From Smittium mucronatum (lineage: Eukaryota > Kickxellomycota > Harpellomycetes > Harpellales > Legeriomycetaceae), in contig LSSL01002057.1 in NCBI GenBank assembly GCA_001953115.1, positions 1 through 14,180 on the forward strand: a DNA stretch of 14,180 nucleotides, given 5' to 3'. Position numbers and translations under genes: made by a program. This document shows positions 1-9,793 of the stretch, piece after piece. The notes beneath the pieces were generated by a model. That model was not told where the DNA came from, did no database searches, and was given only the letters and a program-made list of their open reading frames with translations. How positions within the stretch are numbered: the first letter of the stretch is position 1; each line of letters begins with the position of its first letter.

Positions 1-3000
1 AAAATTTCCAAAGCTAGATCAAAAATGTAAGTAGGTAGGTTTTATCTCTGTTAAAACATTCCGTTTAATTTCCCAAATATTATTTAAAAAACGTCTCAAG
101 TTTTTCTGTTGTGGGAAAAAATGTTGAAAGTGGCTTGGTAAAATTTTATTTGTATTCTTATTACTTTTTTAGAATGTGCCGATTTTTTGTAACATCTTTG
201 AGATTCGGATCATTTAAGTGTATCCTTGCATGTTGATTTGATATGTCACATATGAATTTAACACTTTTATAAAAAATCAATTAATATTATGTAAAATTCG
301 CTTATTAAAAATTTAAATTGGAACTAAAATTCAATAAAATATTTACATATTTTTTAATAAATGTTTGATTTGATTTAAAATTTGATTTTTATCTGTTTAT
401 ATCGTGCAACTCGCATCATTTTTATACATTTATTAATTTCAGGATTTAAATTTTGGCATGTATTATTTTGAGTTTTGAAACTTAGTGGTTTAGTGTGTGT
501 GTTTACAATTATCACTTCAAATACTACCCACCAAGAATAAATTATAAAAATTTAATAATCATAATTAATCATTCAGGTAATGGGTAAAATTTTTCTTTTA
601 GTTTATTAAAAATCAATATATTTGCTATAGTGAATTTGAAATTTAATAATAAATCCAATAAATGAAGATTCAAAACTACTTAGATCGAAATTATCAAAAA
701 ATATTGCCTTAAACTAATAAAAAAATAAAAAATAAAATTTTTTATAACCCCACTTTCAAATAATTTTTTTAAAAAAAAGTTTTTTATGTTTTTTTTTAAA
801 TGTGTAAGGGTGATTAAATCGTTAAAAACTATATAAAGATGCAGGTTTGAATAAAAATAAATAAAATTTAAGAAATTATATGCTACAAATATTTTAACAA
901 CATTTAATATTTATAGAATTTATTTCAGCCAATCTATTGATTTCAAATATTGATTTATTTTATAGATAAATTTATTATGTGACATGTTTTTATTTATTAA
1001 TGGTTATTAATATTATTGAAACCGACAATTATGAATATCATTTTAAAAAAAAATACGTAAAAGGATTTTTTCTTTGAAAATGCGAGGAATTTATATCTGA
1101 AGCTTAGAAGAATGATACACTGAATCAAATACAAATATTAAGGTATATATTTCCACAAATAAATACAAATAAAGTGAAAATTTTAGGGCTAAACATCACA
1201 TATAAAGTATCTAGATTTTTTCAAAGTGTTGTTATTGACTCTTATCATTTTTTGTTATATTACAAAACAAAACTAAAACTTTTTAGTATTAACAAGTCAT
1301 GAAATATAGTTTTAAATCGCCATAAAACAAACAACAGGATGTTTTTTTGGCACACTTATTCTAAAAAAATAAAAAAACCTAAGAGTGCGAGAGTTTTCTG
1401 TATATTCATATAATTATCGCTGGGTTGAATATCAGATCAATAAAATATAAATTATAGAATCTTTTTATGCCTTATATGGTAATTAAATTAAATTACTATA
1501 ATTTTTCTTTTAGAGAGATGTTATATATATATTATAAATTATTTTTCAGAGCGACAATTGGATCATATAGTTAATATAAGATTTAGAGGCTAATTAGGGA
1601 TGAGTTACTCTAATTATGATACTCATTCTAACCTTAAAATAAATAGGCCCATGTGTAGTATAACATTCGTTTTTATCGTATGTTATTCCCAAAAAATTTT
1701 AAAAAACTTTTAGATAGCCTAAAATAATTTTAAATCGATTTTAAAGACAACATATCAATCAGCAAAACACGATTATAAAGACAAATATTTAATTATATAT
1801 AGTTTTTTCCACTGTTTTTTCGGAGTTTTAATTTAAATCGAAAATAAAAGTGTAAGTAAATACGGATATTTTAAATATAGACATCTTTCGTCTTTTTCTG
1901 ATTTTTTTTTTTTTGAAGAATATAATAGCACTAAACCAAAATTATTTTTAAGTTATGAGAAAAAATAATATAACTTTGAGCATGGAAAGATGCTGGTGGC
2001 TATAAATTTTTCAAAAGCTATCTAACAGATAATACAAATAGTAAAATAATATTATATCTTTCGTTATATTAATGAAAATAAATTTATACTTGAAAGCCTC
2101 GTTTAAATCATGGAAAAAGTCGTGATAAAAGGGCTTATCTTTAAATACCTATTCAATTTCATGCAGCAATAGTAAGTGAACTTCAAGATAATATATTTTT
2201 ACCCACTTATTTAGGGGTTTATTCCCAATAGCCTATAAATTGAATTTCCATAGTTATTGTGCGAGGCCCGAGTTAAGGTTTTACACAAGTAGAAATACCG
2301 ATGGATAGGTATGATTTTTCTAAATTCTTTTTTGGCTTAAGGCTAATGATTAGCATCTATTTTTGAACAAGAAAAATAGTCAATATTTAGCCTAGAAAAA
2401 GAAATATTTTCATAAATAAAGCTAAAAGCGTAAAAATTGTAATATTTTTAACTAAATAAAGCAAAAATCACGCATTGGATGCTGTTATCGTTCTTTTTTC
2501 TCAAAAAGACGTTATTAACAAATTTTTCTGCAATAAAAAAGCCCTTTTGGTTGGAATTAGGGATTAAATAAAAACAAAACTTTTTCGCGATTTTTATTTC
2601 AATTTTTGATTGTAAAATTTTCGTGTACTATTCCCGAAAAATACTAAATAGTGTTTTTTTTTTAACTAATAGAAAAATTTTAAGTCGCGTTATGTTCCCA
2701 CCAATTTTTTATAGTTATAAGGCTAAAACAATAGTTTAAATTTTTTTTTTCTTTCGTTTAATTTACTTGTATTAATGGTTGTAGATCAAAATATATCAGC
2801 ATTTAGAGGCGCTAATTGGATGTTCAGGTGTGTGGCTAATCTGCTTTTATCAATGGTAACTATTTCCTCTTTGTAAAACATGACCCAAAAAAAATTTAGG
2901 CTTGAAATTTTGAGTGTATAATCAAAAAAAATAATAATGCAGAAAAGATCCGACTTTTCCCAAAAATATAGACCAGTGATATGTTTATGACTAAAATTTA

Positions 3001-3249
3001 GTTAATTGTTTCAAAAGAGATTGATTTACCCAAAATTGCAATACGCGTTAAAGATTGTAATTTTTTCAATTGCCAAAATAAAAGATATACATATTTTTTT
3101 TCTTATATTATAGATTTTTAACTAGCACCCATTTTATATAAAAATAGCTTAATTTTCATTAATAATAGCTTGGTTCTATAGAGTTTGCTGTGATGATTGA
3201 CGAGAGAGTGTGAGCTGGATGTCAATAAGGAGCATGGTTTTAAGTATAA
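1..3249. other. AT-rich intergenic DNA, no gene seen
   Basis: There is no long open frame on either strand and no recognisable RNA gene. The stretch holds homopolymer and A/T tracts (for example around 720-800 and T13 at 1902-1914), a short GT repeat at 493-502 and a TA repeat at about 1521-1532. The phrase ATTTAGAGGC followed by TAATT occurs at about 1580 and again at about 2797, possibly a decayed repeat. Confidence 0.6.
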
Positions 3250-3288
3250 CCTTAATAAACATCTTAATTAAGAAGATTAAGCCTTAAT
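3250..3288. repeat. cluster of CTTAAT/ATTAAG hexamers
   Basis: Five copies of CTTAAT or its complement lie within 39 nt (3251, 3263, 3267, 3276, 3283). They include the 12-bp palindrome TCTTAATTAAGA at 3262-3273 and are bounded by two CCTTAAT copies. It may be a cluster of binding sites or chance. Confidence 0.35.
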
Positions 3289-6200
3289 TTGAGCTGAAAT
3301 ATTTCACAGTGCAAAATAATAATCTTTCTTGCCCCATTATGTTAGGGATTAATCATAAAACAGTATAGAAATTTAGAATGTAATTCCAGGGTAATTATGT
3401 CAAAAACGCAAAAGAAAAGCTATATTAGCCCCCTAAATGAAGAATCTACTTACTTTTTGCAACTTCCATAAAATAAAAGCTTCTAGAATTAATTAGAAAC
3501 TCGAGTACTGAAAAATATACTGGGATTTTTTTTGAAAACTCGATTTTTGGTTTGCTATTTCAGAAAATGTCACCGCGAGAGGAATAAAAATCATCGATAT
3601 GAAGGGATAATCGCTTCGCATTTATTTTTTCATACCAAGGCTGTTGGGGAAACTTTAGGGCAAAATATAATATATTCTAATGTTAATTATTTATGCCAAA
3701 ATCAGACGCGAATCTTAATTGTCTAAGATACCAATCAAAAACCATTTAAAATGTGCCTGAGGAGTTAGAAATAAGATTAGGCATAGGAGCTAATCGGCTT
3801 CATAGATATCTAAAACCAAATTTCTTCCGGAATTAGTAATAGTTTTAGAATTTATTAAGTCAGGCGCATACTTTTAGGAAAACGAAATGAACTAAGGAAG
3901 ACATATACGGTGCCATTTTAATCAATATAAACTATTTAAGATTTGTACGCCAATAAAATGAATCATCATGATATCATGTTTTCTTTTTAAACCATAGATT
4001 TAAATTGTGTGTAACGTCAATACACGTATTTTAGAAATTTCAGCAGTCATATAGACATACATCTTTTTAATTATGAAAAAAAAAATCTTTGTAGAGTGAA
4101 TAAAATTCTCGAATTTTACAAAAGAATAATAAAAAAACGGGTTTGGAGGCGTTAACATCTATTCCTGGAACTTCACGAATCTAAATATATTCCCCGAAAA
4201 TAAAGAAGTCTTTTTCAATATTAAGCCTATTTCAGATATAATTTTTATTTTTTAATAGACACATTATTATTTATGAAATATGACCTGCATCTAACACCTG
4301 TCCCATCCCCCTCTTTTTTTGACACAATTTATTTTGAAATAAACGTGTCACAGTTATTCATCAAAGTGTAATTTTTCCTGCTTATTTTCGTTTTATCCGA
4401 GTAGTGGATTGTTCTAGATAAGGATCCCTAACATCTCTGATATCTAACTATCCTTGTTTTTATTTCATCCTTGTCATCTCTTGGTAGAATTACCAAAAAT
4501 AAATAAATAGATGATGCATGATCACTAGCCCACCCAACTAAAATCGGAGGTAGCGATTGATATAAATAGCCATTTATTTTTTATTGATTAAAGAAATTAA
4601 ATCAGTTAAAAACTTGTTTATGATCGAGGATTATTATAAATAAATAATAGTGTTATGCATTTCTTTTATTAATTTTGTTTGATTTAAAAGGCTGATTTCT
4701 AATCTTTTCAAAGTAATTAATCATGCCACATGCTTCAATTATATTTCCTATGCTTTTTGCTAGATAGAACATAAAAACAACGTCCCGATATCCACTATCA
4801 AGCTAATACCAAAAGAAAAATAAAGGGGTTAATAATGGGAATTCTAGCTTTTTTAATTCTGAAATTACGTAAAAAAATAAATATTTGGCGAAGAGAAAGT
4901 CTAGACAGTGTTAAATTGAATAGATTAAAAAAGAGTGTCACAACTAACAAGTTAAATTTTCCCATTATTTTGTGTGATTTTAGTGTCATGTCCTATAATT
5001 ATGATTCATTTTGTGGCACCACTTCTGTGCACACAACAAGATATTTTTAACTGATTGGTCTGTTTGTCATCCTTGGTGGGACATTGAAAACGTAATGGTA
5101 AAGTGAATTATTACATATTTGGAAAAATGACAGGTCATTATTTTATTAAAAAATTAATTTATTGGCCTGGACTTTAGATGTTAGTTGAATTCTTCTATTT
5201 ACAACATCTGATCTTGAATCTATCGTTCTCATTGTTTTTTATTAAAAAATTAGGGGTTGGGGGAGCGAGCTGTTCATTTACATGCAAGAGTTAGGTATTG
5301 GGTGTTTTAACCTGTTAGTTAAGTAAATCTTCCCATAGCATACCCCACACGGGTTTTTTTTAAATGAGTTGTTGGACGCTCATATATTTAAATATTTCAA
5401 ATACAAATTTGAAATTTGAAAATTTATGATTTAATAGATTCCGCAGCTTGCTCTTGATTAATTAAGTGATATTATTTTTGGCTTAACTTTTTCTTGTTCC
5501 ATTTACCAATAGATGTTGATCTCGGTCCACTCCTTTCTACCATTTACCTCCAACTCGTAGTGACATCAGTTGAAAAATATATACGGAGATTTTGTGTGAT
5601 ATTTTATGTAAAAAACAAAAATAAAGCAATTACCTATTTTATAGACTTGTATTGGTTAAGTCAGAAAGAATATTAATATAGATCTATGAGTGCAACTTGG
5701 TATCATTCGTGTACAAAGTGACATGTGTTTGATATTGACTGCTTGTGGACACAGTTTATCAACTATGAAATTTACTTGACAAGAAAAATAATCTAGCTTC
5801 ACAATTATAAATTCGTTTCTTTTTATTATGAAAATATCTATTTTGGAAGAAATAAACGCCAATTAAACCTTTATTAGATTTCGCGTTTCAAACTAATTTT
5901 ATTTTTGTGATTCGTGCATAAGAGCGTTAAGAAGACTGAATTAATAGGAGTAGCTAAAAATGGAGGGTAATCTACTTGTAATCCAAAAAATTATCAATAA
6001 ATAGATTACATTTAGATGGAAATTTAAGCCAATAATAACAAATATCCTTAGCTCGACTTTACAAATCTACATTCGGATTAATGAATATAAGTAATTCACA
6101 TCGAATATATAAGCTTATTCGTGCATTATGTAATATTATTTTCTTCTATTACAAACATAGATGAAGTTTCAAAAGAGATTCCGTACTTTTTGTTTGAAGA

Positions 6201-6329
6201 GAAAATCTTATACTTTTTTTTAGAGAACCACAAAAGAAGTAAAGATTAATAGCTATTCATTTGCGATTACATAATATTGATATCTGTTCTTGTAATACAT
6301 TAAATGCTACTTTTGCTCATATTGATCCC
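3289..6329. other. AT-rich intergenic DNA, no convincing gene
   Basis: The open frames here are at most 71 codons and several begin only at TTG. The one starting with ATG (4835-5050) has no recognisable domain and overlaps an antisense frame of similar length, so I do not call it. A C-rich patch at 4297-4313, a TATAAATA at 4561-4568 and a G-rich patch at 5253-5263 are the only promoter-like signs. No tRNA or TE protein is seen. Confidence 0.55.
5394..5415. repeat. 9-bp perfect hairpin, AT-rich
   Basis: ATTTCAAAT and ATTTGAAAT form a 9-bp stem with a 4-nt loop (ACAA). In sequence of this composition several such stems are expected by chance, and no function is implied. Confidence 0.4.
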
Positions 6330-6362
6330 TTTTTTTACCCTCTATCAAAGAGGATAAAAAAA
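6330..6362 (+). repeat. imperfect hairpin upstream of the HMG-box gene
   Basis: The arms are 6330-6343 (T7, A, CCCTCT) and 6349-6362 (AGAGGAT, A7). Thirteen of 14 positions pair, with one C:A mismatch (6338/6354) and a 5-nt loop, ATCAA. In the + sense the structure is followed by a CGGCCG palindrome at 6364-6369. It could be a regulator binding site, the end of a transcript from upstream, or chance in T/A tracts. Confidence 0.5.
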
Positions 6363-6389
6363 ACGGCCGCTTCGTGAAATGCGTTGGTG

Positions 6390-6409
6390 CCCTACACCTC
6401 CCCCTCTCC
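6390..6409 (+). promoter_or_regulatory. C-rich pyrimidine patch in the putative promoter
   Basis: A 20-nt patch with four C runs (CCC, CC, CCCCC, CC) stands in otherwise AT-rich DNA, 28 nt before the TATA candidate. It may be an upstream promoter element. The G-rich complement has four G runs and could form a weak two-tier quadruplex. Confidence 0.3.
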
Positions 6410-6436
6410 AACATTTTCATGTAAAAAAAGATTCGT

Positions 6437-6444
6437 TATATAAG
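6437..6444 (+). promoter_or_regulatory. TATA box candidate for the HMG-box gene
   Basis: TATATAAG lies 228 nt before the start codon, just downstream of a C-rich patch. Transcription from about 30 nt downstream would give a leader of about 200 nt. No ATG occurs between this box and 6673, which supports both the box and the start. TATA-like strings are common in DNA this AT-rich, so the site is tentative. Confidence 0.4.
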
Positions 6445-6672
6445 AGTACTAAAAAGACTGTTTTATCCTTAAAAACTATTTTGTCGTACTTTACAAAACT
6501 TCACTTATTAATATTTAAAAATTGTTTTTTTGGTTTCTTTTCTTATTTTTATTACATAGACACTCTAAACTATATACTAAAGTTATATCTTAGTACTTTG
6601 CAATTTTCAGTTGGATATATCTCCTAAGACTAGGTATATTATTTTTTCAAAAGACATTCCGTTGTTATTGTA

Positions 6673-7833
6673 ATGGAAAGTCAGGGTGGTGATAGAATGA
6701 TAATCCAAGGTATAAACATGAATCCATATCCAGTTCCGTTTTATAAAGATGAGTTTGATAGAATAAACAATGTAAGACTATATCTTTATTTTTTTCAACC
6801 TGTTTTTATATATTGTGATTATTAACTCAATTGATATGTTCGTTTCATTAGCAAATGTTGGATATTCAGAAGATGGGAACGGTTCCTAGTAATGTCAGCC
6901 GTGATCCCAGAAGATTCAACGTATGTTTGGCTACCATTATTTTATCACTTTAAACAGCAGCTTCTATAATCTTAAAATCGTATTTAATTGTTTTTAATTT
7001 TCATTAAACACAGGCCCCTCAAAAGCAAGCAAGTCATCCCGGAGATAGATTCAATAACGAGTATACAAATATGCAACAAAGTCCATCTCATAGAAATAAC
7101 TTCTCTTATGGTAAGATTCACTCTTTAAATCTAGTCCCTTGGCTACAATTAATTTTCTCTTGTTTTTTCATAAATAGCACTGCATCCAGCCAACTCAATG
7201 AATAACAATATGTATAACCAAGGAAATGTACCACACCAAGGCCAAAATGGAAATGTTATACATGATCCTTCAATGTATTACCCAAATCACTCACAGAATG
7301 GTGCATTGTTCAATGTAGAAAGACCCCAGCATATTTTATCATCTCATCCATATTCAAACGTCACTTCTCACATAACATCAATTTCCAATTCTCCGTACAA
7401 AAGAAAGTACAAAAAGCATCCCAAAAAAGATCCTAACGCACCAGAAAAGTGGAAATCGGCGTACCAGTTGTTCAGAGAGGATTTGAACAAAAAATTGGAA
7501 CATAAGAAATTATCTTTTGTTGATCTTTCGAAGATTCACAGCGATCAATGGTCGAATCTTGATGCTTCACGCAAAATTTACTATGATGAGATGGCCAAAA
7601 GCGCTAAGGATGAATATGAGAAGTTGATGAGCCAGTATCGCAAATCTTCGCAGTATAGGGAATATCAAGAGTACCTTAACCAATTTTATACCCAAGAGGA
7701 TACTGTAGGTAGAGTTGGCCGCCCAAAAGGAAAAAAGTCCTCAAACTCATCTGGATCCACAACAGAAAAGACAAAATATTCTCAGCCGATTGCTCACCAG
7801 AATTTTGGGCAGTTTACTAATATGGATCGATAA
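6673..7833 (+). CDS. HMG-box DNA-binding protein with AT-hook-like motif, four exons
   Basis: This is a spliced gene with exons 6673-6771, 6852-6920, 7014-7110 and 7178-7833 (phases 0, 0, 1), giving 306 residues and stop TAA at 7831. The frame stays open across all three junctions. Residues 1-160 are low-complexity, rich in Asn, Gln, Ser, Pro and His, and probably disordered. A basic stretch (KRKYKKHPKK, 163-172) precedes one HMG box at about 173-243. The box shows DPNAP, SAY (182-184), F187, W213, YY (223-224) and Y235. Ser at 182 fits the HMGB-like, structure-selective class rather than the sequence-specific Sox/MATA class. A YREYQEYL tail (248-255) and an AT-hook-like GRVGRPKGKK (266-275) follow. 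By family it should bind and bend DNA in the nucleus; the exact role is unknown. Trp180 stands where Pro is usual. The start is supported by an in-frame TAG at 6631, a good context (G at -3, G at +4) and no ATG in the 228 nt after the TATA box. M9 and M16 are alternative starts. I give no symbol because the orthologue is uncertain. Confidence 0.88.
6772..6851 (+). other. intron 1 of the HMG-box gene (80 nt, phase 0)
   Basis: The donor is GTAAGA and the acceptor is TTAG. A branch-point-like TTAAC at 6822-6826 puts its adenosine 26 nt before the acceptor end, a usual fungal distance. Reading through would bring in-frame stops, while removing it joins residues Asn33 and Gln34 in frame. Confidence 0.85.
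6921..7013 (+). other. intron 2 of the HMG-box gene (93 nt, phase 0)
   Basis: The donor GTATGT is the classic fungal and yeast-like form and the acceptor is ACACAG, after a T-rich tract. Splicing joins Asn56 to Ala57 in frame. Earlier AGs at 6956-6960 would make an intron of only about 40 nt and are less likely. Confidence 0.83.
7111..7177 (+). other. intron 3 of the HMG-box gene (67 nt, phase 1)
   Basis: The donor is GTAAGA and the acceptor is AATAG after a TTTTTT tract. The split codon G|CA gives Ala89, and the frame runs directly into the long last exon. The first ATG of that exon, at 7198, is therefore an internal methionine (Met96) and not the start of the protein. Confidence 0.85.
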
Positions 7834-8230
7834 TAACTCTTCGAGTAATCGGGCATCCGCCTTTTCTTCGAACCGTTTTTCCCTTCTCCTCCTCTTCATA
7901 AATTATTTTTTTAAGAGGCTGGCATGGGGATGGGTATTGCGATTATTGTAGTATACTGGCATTATTTTTCTTTCTTTTTATTGTAATTTTTAGTTTTTTC
8001 TTTACACCATTTGTTAGCCTCATGTTTATTCCTGTTTTAAATATAATTCTTTATAATTAATTTTTCTCTATTTTTTTGACCTTATCATAACCTTTGACCA
8101 TATAGATTGCTTATTTTGCAGTGTTTTATGAAATCTAATTCTAAGAGTAACAGCGGTAAGAGGTGCTGCAGCCAATATTAGACTGAAAACCATCACCTAT
8201 ATTCCAGTTATAGCTGATCATGGTGTAAAT
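7834..8230 (+). other. probable 3' untranslated region of the HMG-box gene
   Basis: No coding sequence is evident here. It holds a pyrimidine tract (about 7876-7896), then a G-rich patch (GG, GG, GGGG, GGG at 7917-7934). CCTCTT at 7891-7896 can pair with AAGAGG at 7913-7918. After that come T-rich and AT-rich stretches typical of fungal 3' ends. The real cleavage site cannot be fixed from sequence alone. Confidence 0.45.
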
Positions 8231-8236
8231 AATAAA
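8231..8236 (+). terminator. candidate polyadenylation signal AATAAA
   Basis: This is the first exact AATAAA after the stop codon of the HMG-box gene, about 400 nt downstream. TATAAT-like efficiency strings occur at about 8040-8060. An earlier AT-rich signal could be used instead, since fungi often lack a strict AATAAA. Confidence 0.25.
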
Positions 8237-8376
8237 AATTTCAAGGCAAGCCACTTTTACATATTTTTAAATATATTTTTATAGAATTTCGAAGATTAAA
8301 ATATAAACTTTCTTTCAATTAAAAAAAAAATGTTAATTTTTGCTAAATGCTAGTATAAACTTTTTATCTTTTTTAT

Positions 8377-8399
8377 GGCTCCAAGCTAACTGTGGAGCC
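8377..8399. repeat. GC-rich perfect hairpin downstream of the HMG-box gene
   Basis: GGCTCCA (8377-8383) and TGGAGCC (8393-8399) form a perfect 7-bp stem with a 9-nt loop. Five of the seven pairs are G:C, which is unusual in such AT-rich DNA. No gene is visible within it. Confidence 0.5.
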
Positions 8400-8720
8400 T
8401 CAAGTCAAAGTCCTAAAGAATCCATGAAACAAACATAAAATGCTGATAACCTAGACATACTTTTGCAGAAAATCTCAGCGTAGTTACTCATTTTTGTACA
8501 ACTTTAAATTTTACCCAATTAAAATAAAATAAAATATCAATTTTTGGGTGGGTTTATATTAATAATTAGATAAAATAAAAAATTGTGCAAAAATGAATCA
8601 ATAGGTAGAGATCTTTCATAAAAGTGTGGAGTGTTGATTTTATACTGACCAATCCATGTGTTAATTGATGCTAGGTTAAAAAATATTACATCCTTGATGG
8701 CCAATATTTATTTTTTAATC

Positions 8721-8744
8721 CTCGATACTCGATACTCGAACGAG
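8721..8744. repeat. CTCGATA heptamer tandem ending in a palindrome
   Basis: Two exact CTCGATA units are followed by a partial third (CTCGAA), and CTCGAACGAG forms a small palindrome at the end. This is a very short tandem array with no link to a gene. Confidence 0.5.
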
Positions 8745-9778
8745 CAAATTTTCCAAAAATCCCATTTACCCTATACATGTCTGTGGTCAAGGATCTATTT
8801 AATTAGAGGAGAATACAATGAATACATTTTTTATTTGGTGCACTTTTATTTAAGCGTATACAACTTTTTCTGAAAAGATCTACTTAAAAGGTATTAGTTA
8901 TTTTAGGAGATTAATTAATAACTGTAGCTAAAAATATTTTTAAAGCTTCACGCTATTCCATTTGATGTGTCATAGAAACTCGATTCTTTGTTGGATGATT
9001 TAACCCAGAGTGTTTATTTATCTCTATTCTTTAACTTCCAAAGCACACATCAACCCGATTTGATAGATTTCGAAGAGATTTACAGGAAAATTAACACCTT
9101 ATAACTAATAAAATTTAATTATGTATATTAACAAAAATTCGGGATAAAATTGACTATAAACGATGGGATGCTTTAACCTAACAACTGTTTAAAAGTTAAC
9201 CGATACATAAACGGCCTGAAGGCAGCGCAAGGGTATATTAATTCTGAAATATTCATACAATTCAGACTTTATTAAATTCCAAAACTATAGTTGTGTAGGA
9301 AATGAAAACGGCTTATTTTTTGAATTTTTTAAAGTCTAAATCGTTAATTTATCCTCAATCATTAAACGCGAATGATTAACGGAAATATCTAACACTCTCG
9401 GGAAAACGTTTTAAAGTTCCAAAAATATGCGAAACCCAAACCATCCTACACTTACCAACCTCTAAATAGCTATACTAATCCTACTTTAAATGCCTCATTT
9501 TACTAAGATTTTCCCAATAAAATGCACAAATTAAAAGATTCTATCCTTAAAAGGTGCACAAATTATGCATCCATAAGTTAAAAACATAAATTCTACAGAG
9601 CCATGTACGGGTTTAATGATACATATAGGAGGGCTAGTATGTGACTAAAATTTTCGCTCTATGTGGCAGAAAATGAAGGGCATATGACCATGGCTAATGG
9701 CTGTAAAGAACTTCACCTATGAAAACTTTACATTCCATCCCGCACTATAAAAAATCAAAGGAAATATTTAAGGTTTAC

Positions 9779-9793
9779 AAAAAAAAAAAAAAA
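9779..9793. repeat. poly-A run of 15
   Basis: An uninterrupted A15 run. It could be the tail of an old retroposed copy or simple slippage. I see no recognisable source sequence upstream of it. A comparable T13 run lies at 1902-1914. Confidence 0.6.

Noticed and set aside
2346..2356. GATTAGCAT, as in the core of U6 snRNA
   Set aside because: The flanking ACAGAG-like and downstream U6 segments are absent.
3008..3022. 15-nt exact match to 6176-6190
   Set aside because: At this base composition about one such match is expected by chance in a window of this size, and the flanks do not match.
4835..5050. 71-codon ATG-started frame with a TATAAATA about 270 nt upstream
   Set aside because: No recognisable domain, an antisense frame of similar size over the same DNA, and no splice partners that I could join to it.
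5342..5358. Terminator-like ACCC/GGGT stem followed by T8
   Set aside because: The stem is only 4 bp, and the window is eukaryotic, so a bacterial-type terminator is not expected.
6379..6627. 82-codon open frame starting with ATG just upstream of the HMG-box gene
   Set aside because: After a Pro-rich start it is Phe/Leu/Lys/Tyr-rich, typical of AT-rich non-coding DNA. It overlaps the likely TATA box and ends in stops before the true start.
7715..7951. 78-codon frame overlapping the end of the HMG-box gene
   Set aside because: It is a shifted reading of the last exon running into the 3' untranslated region.
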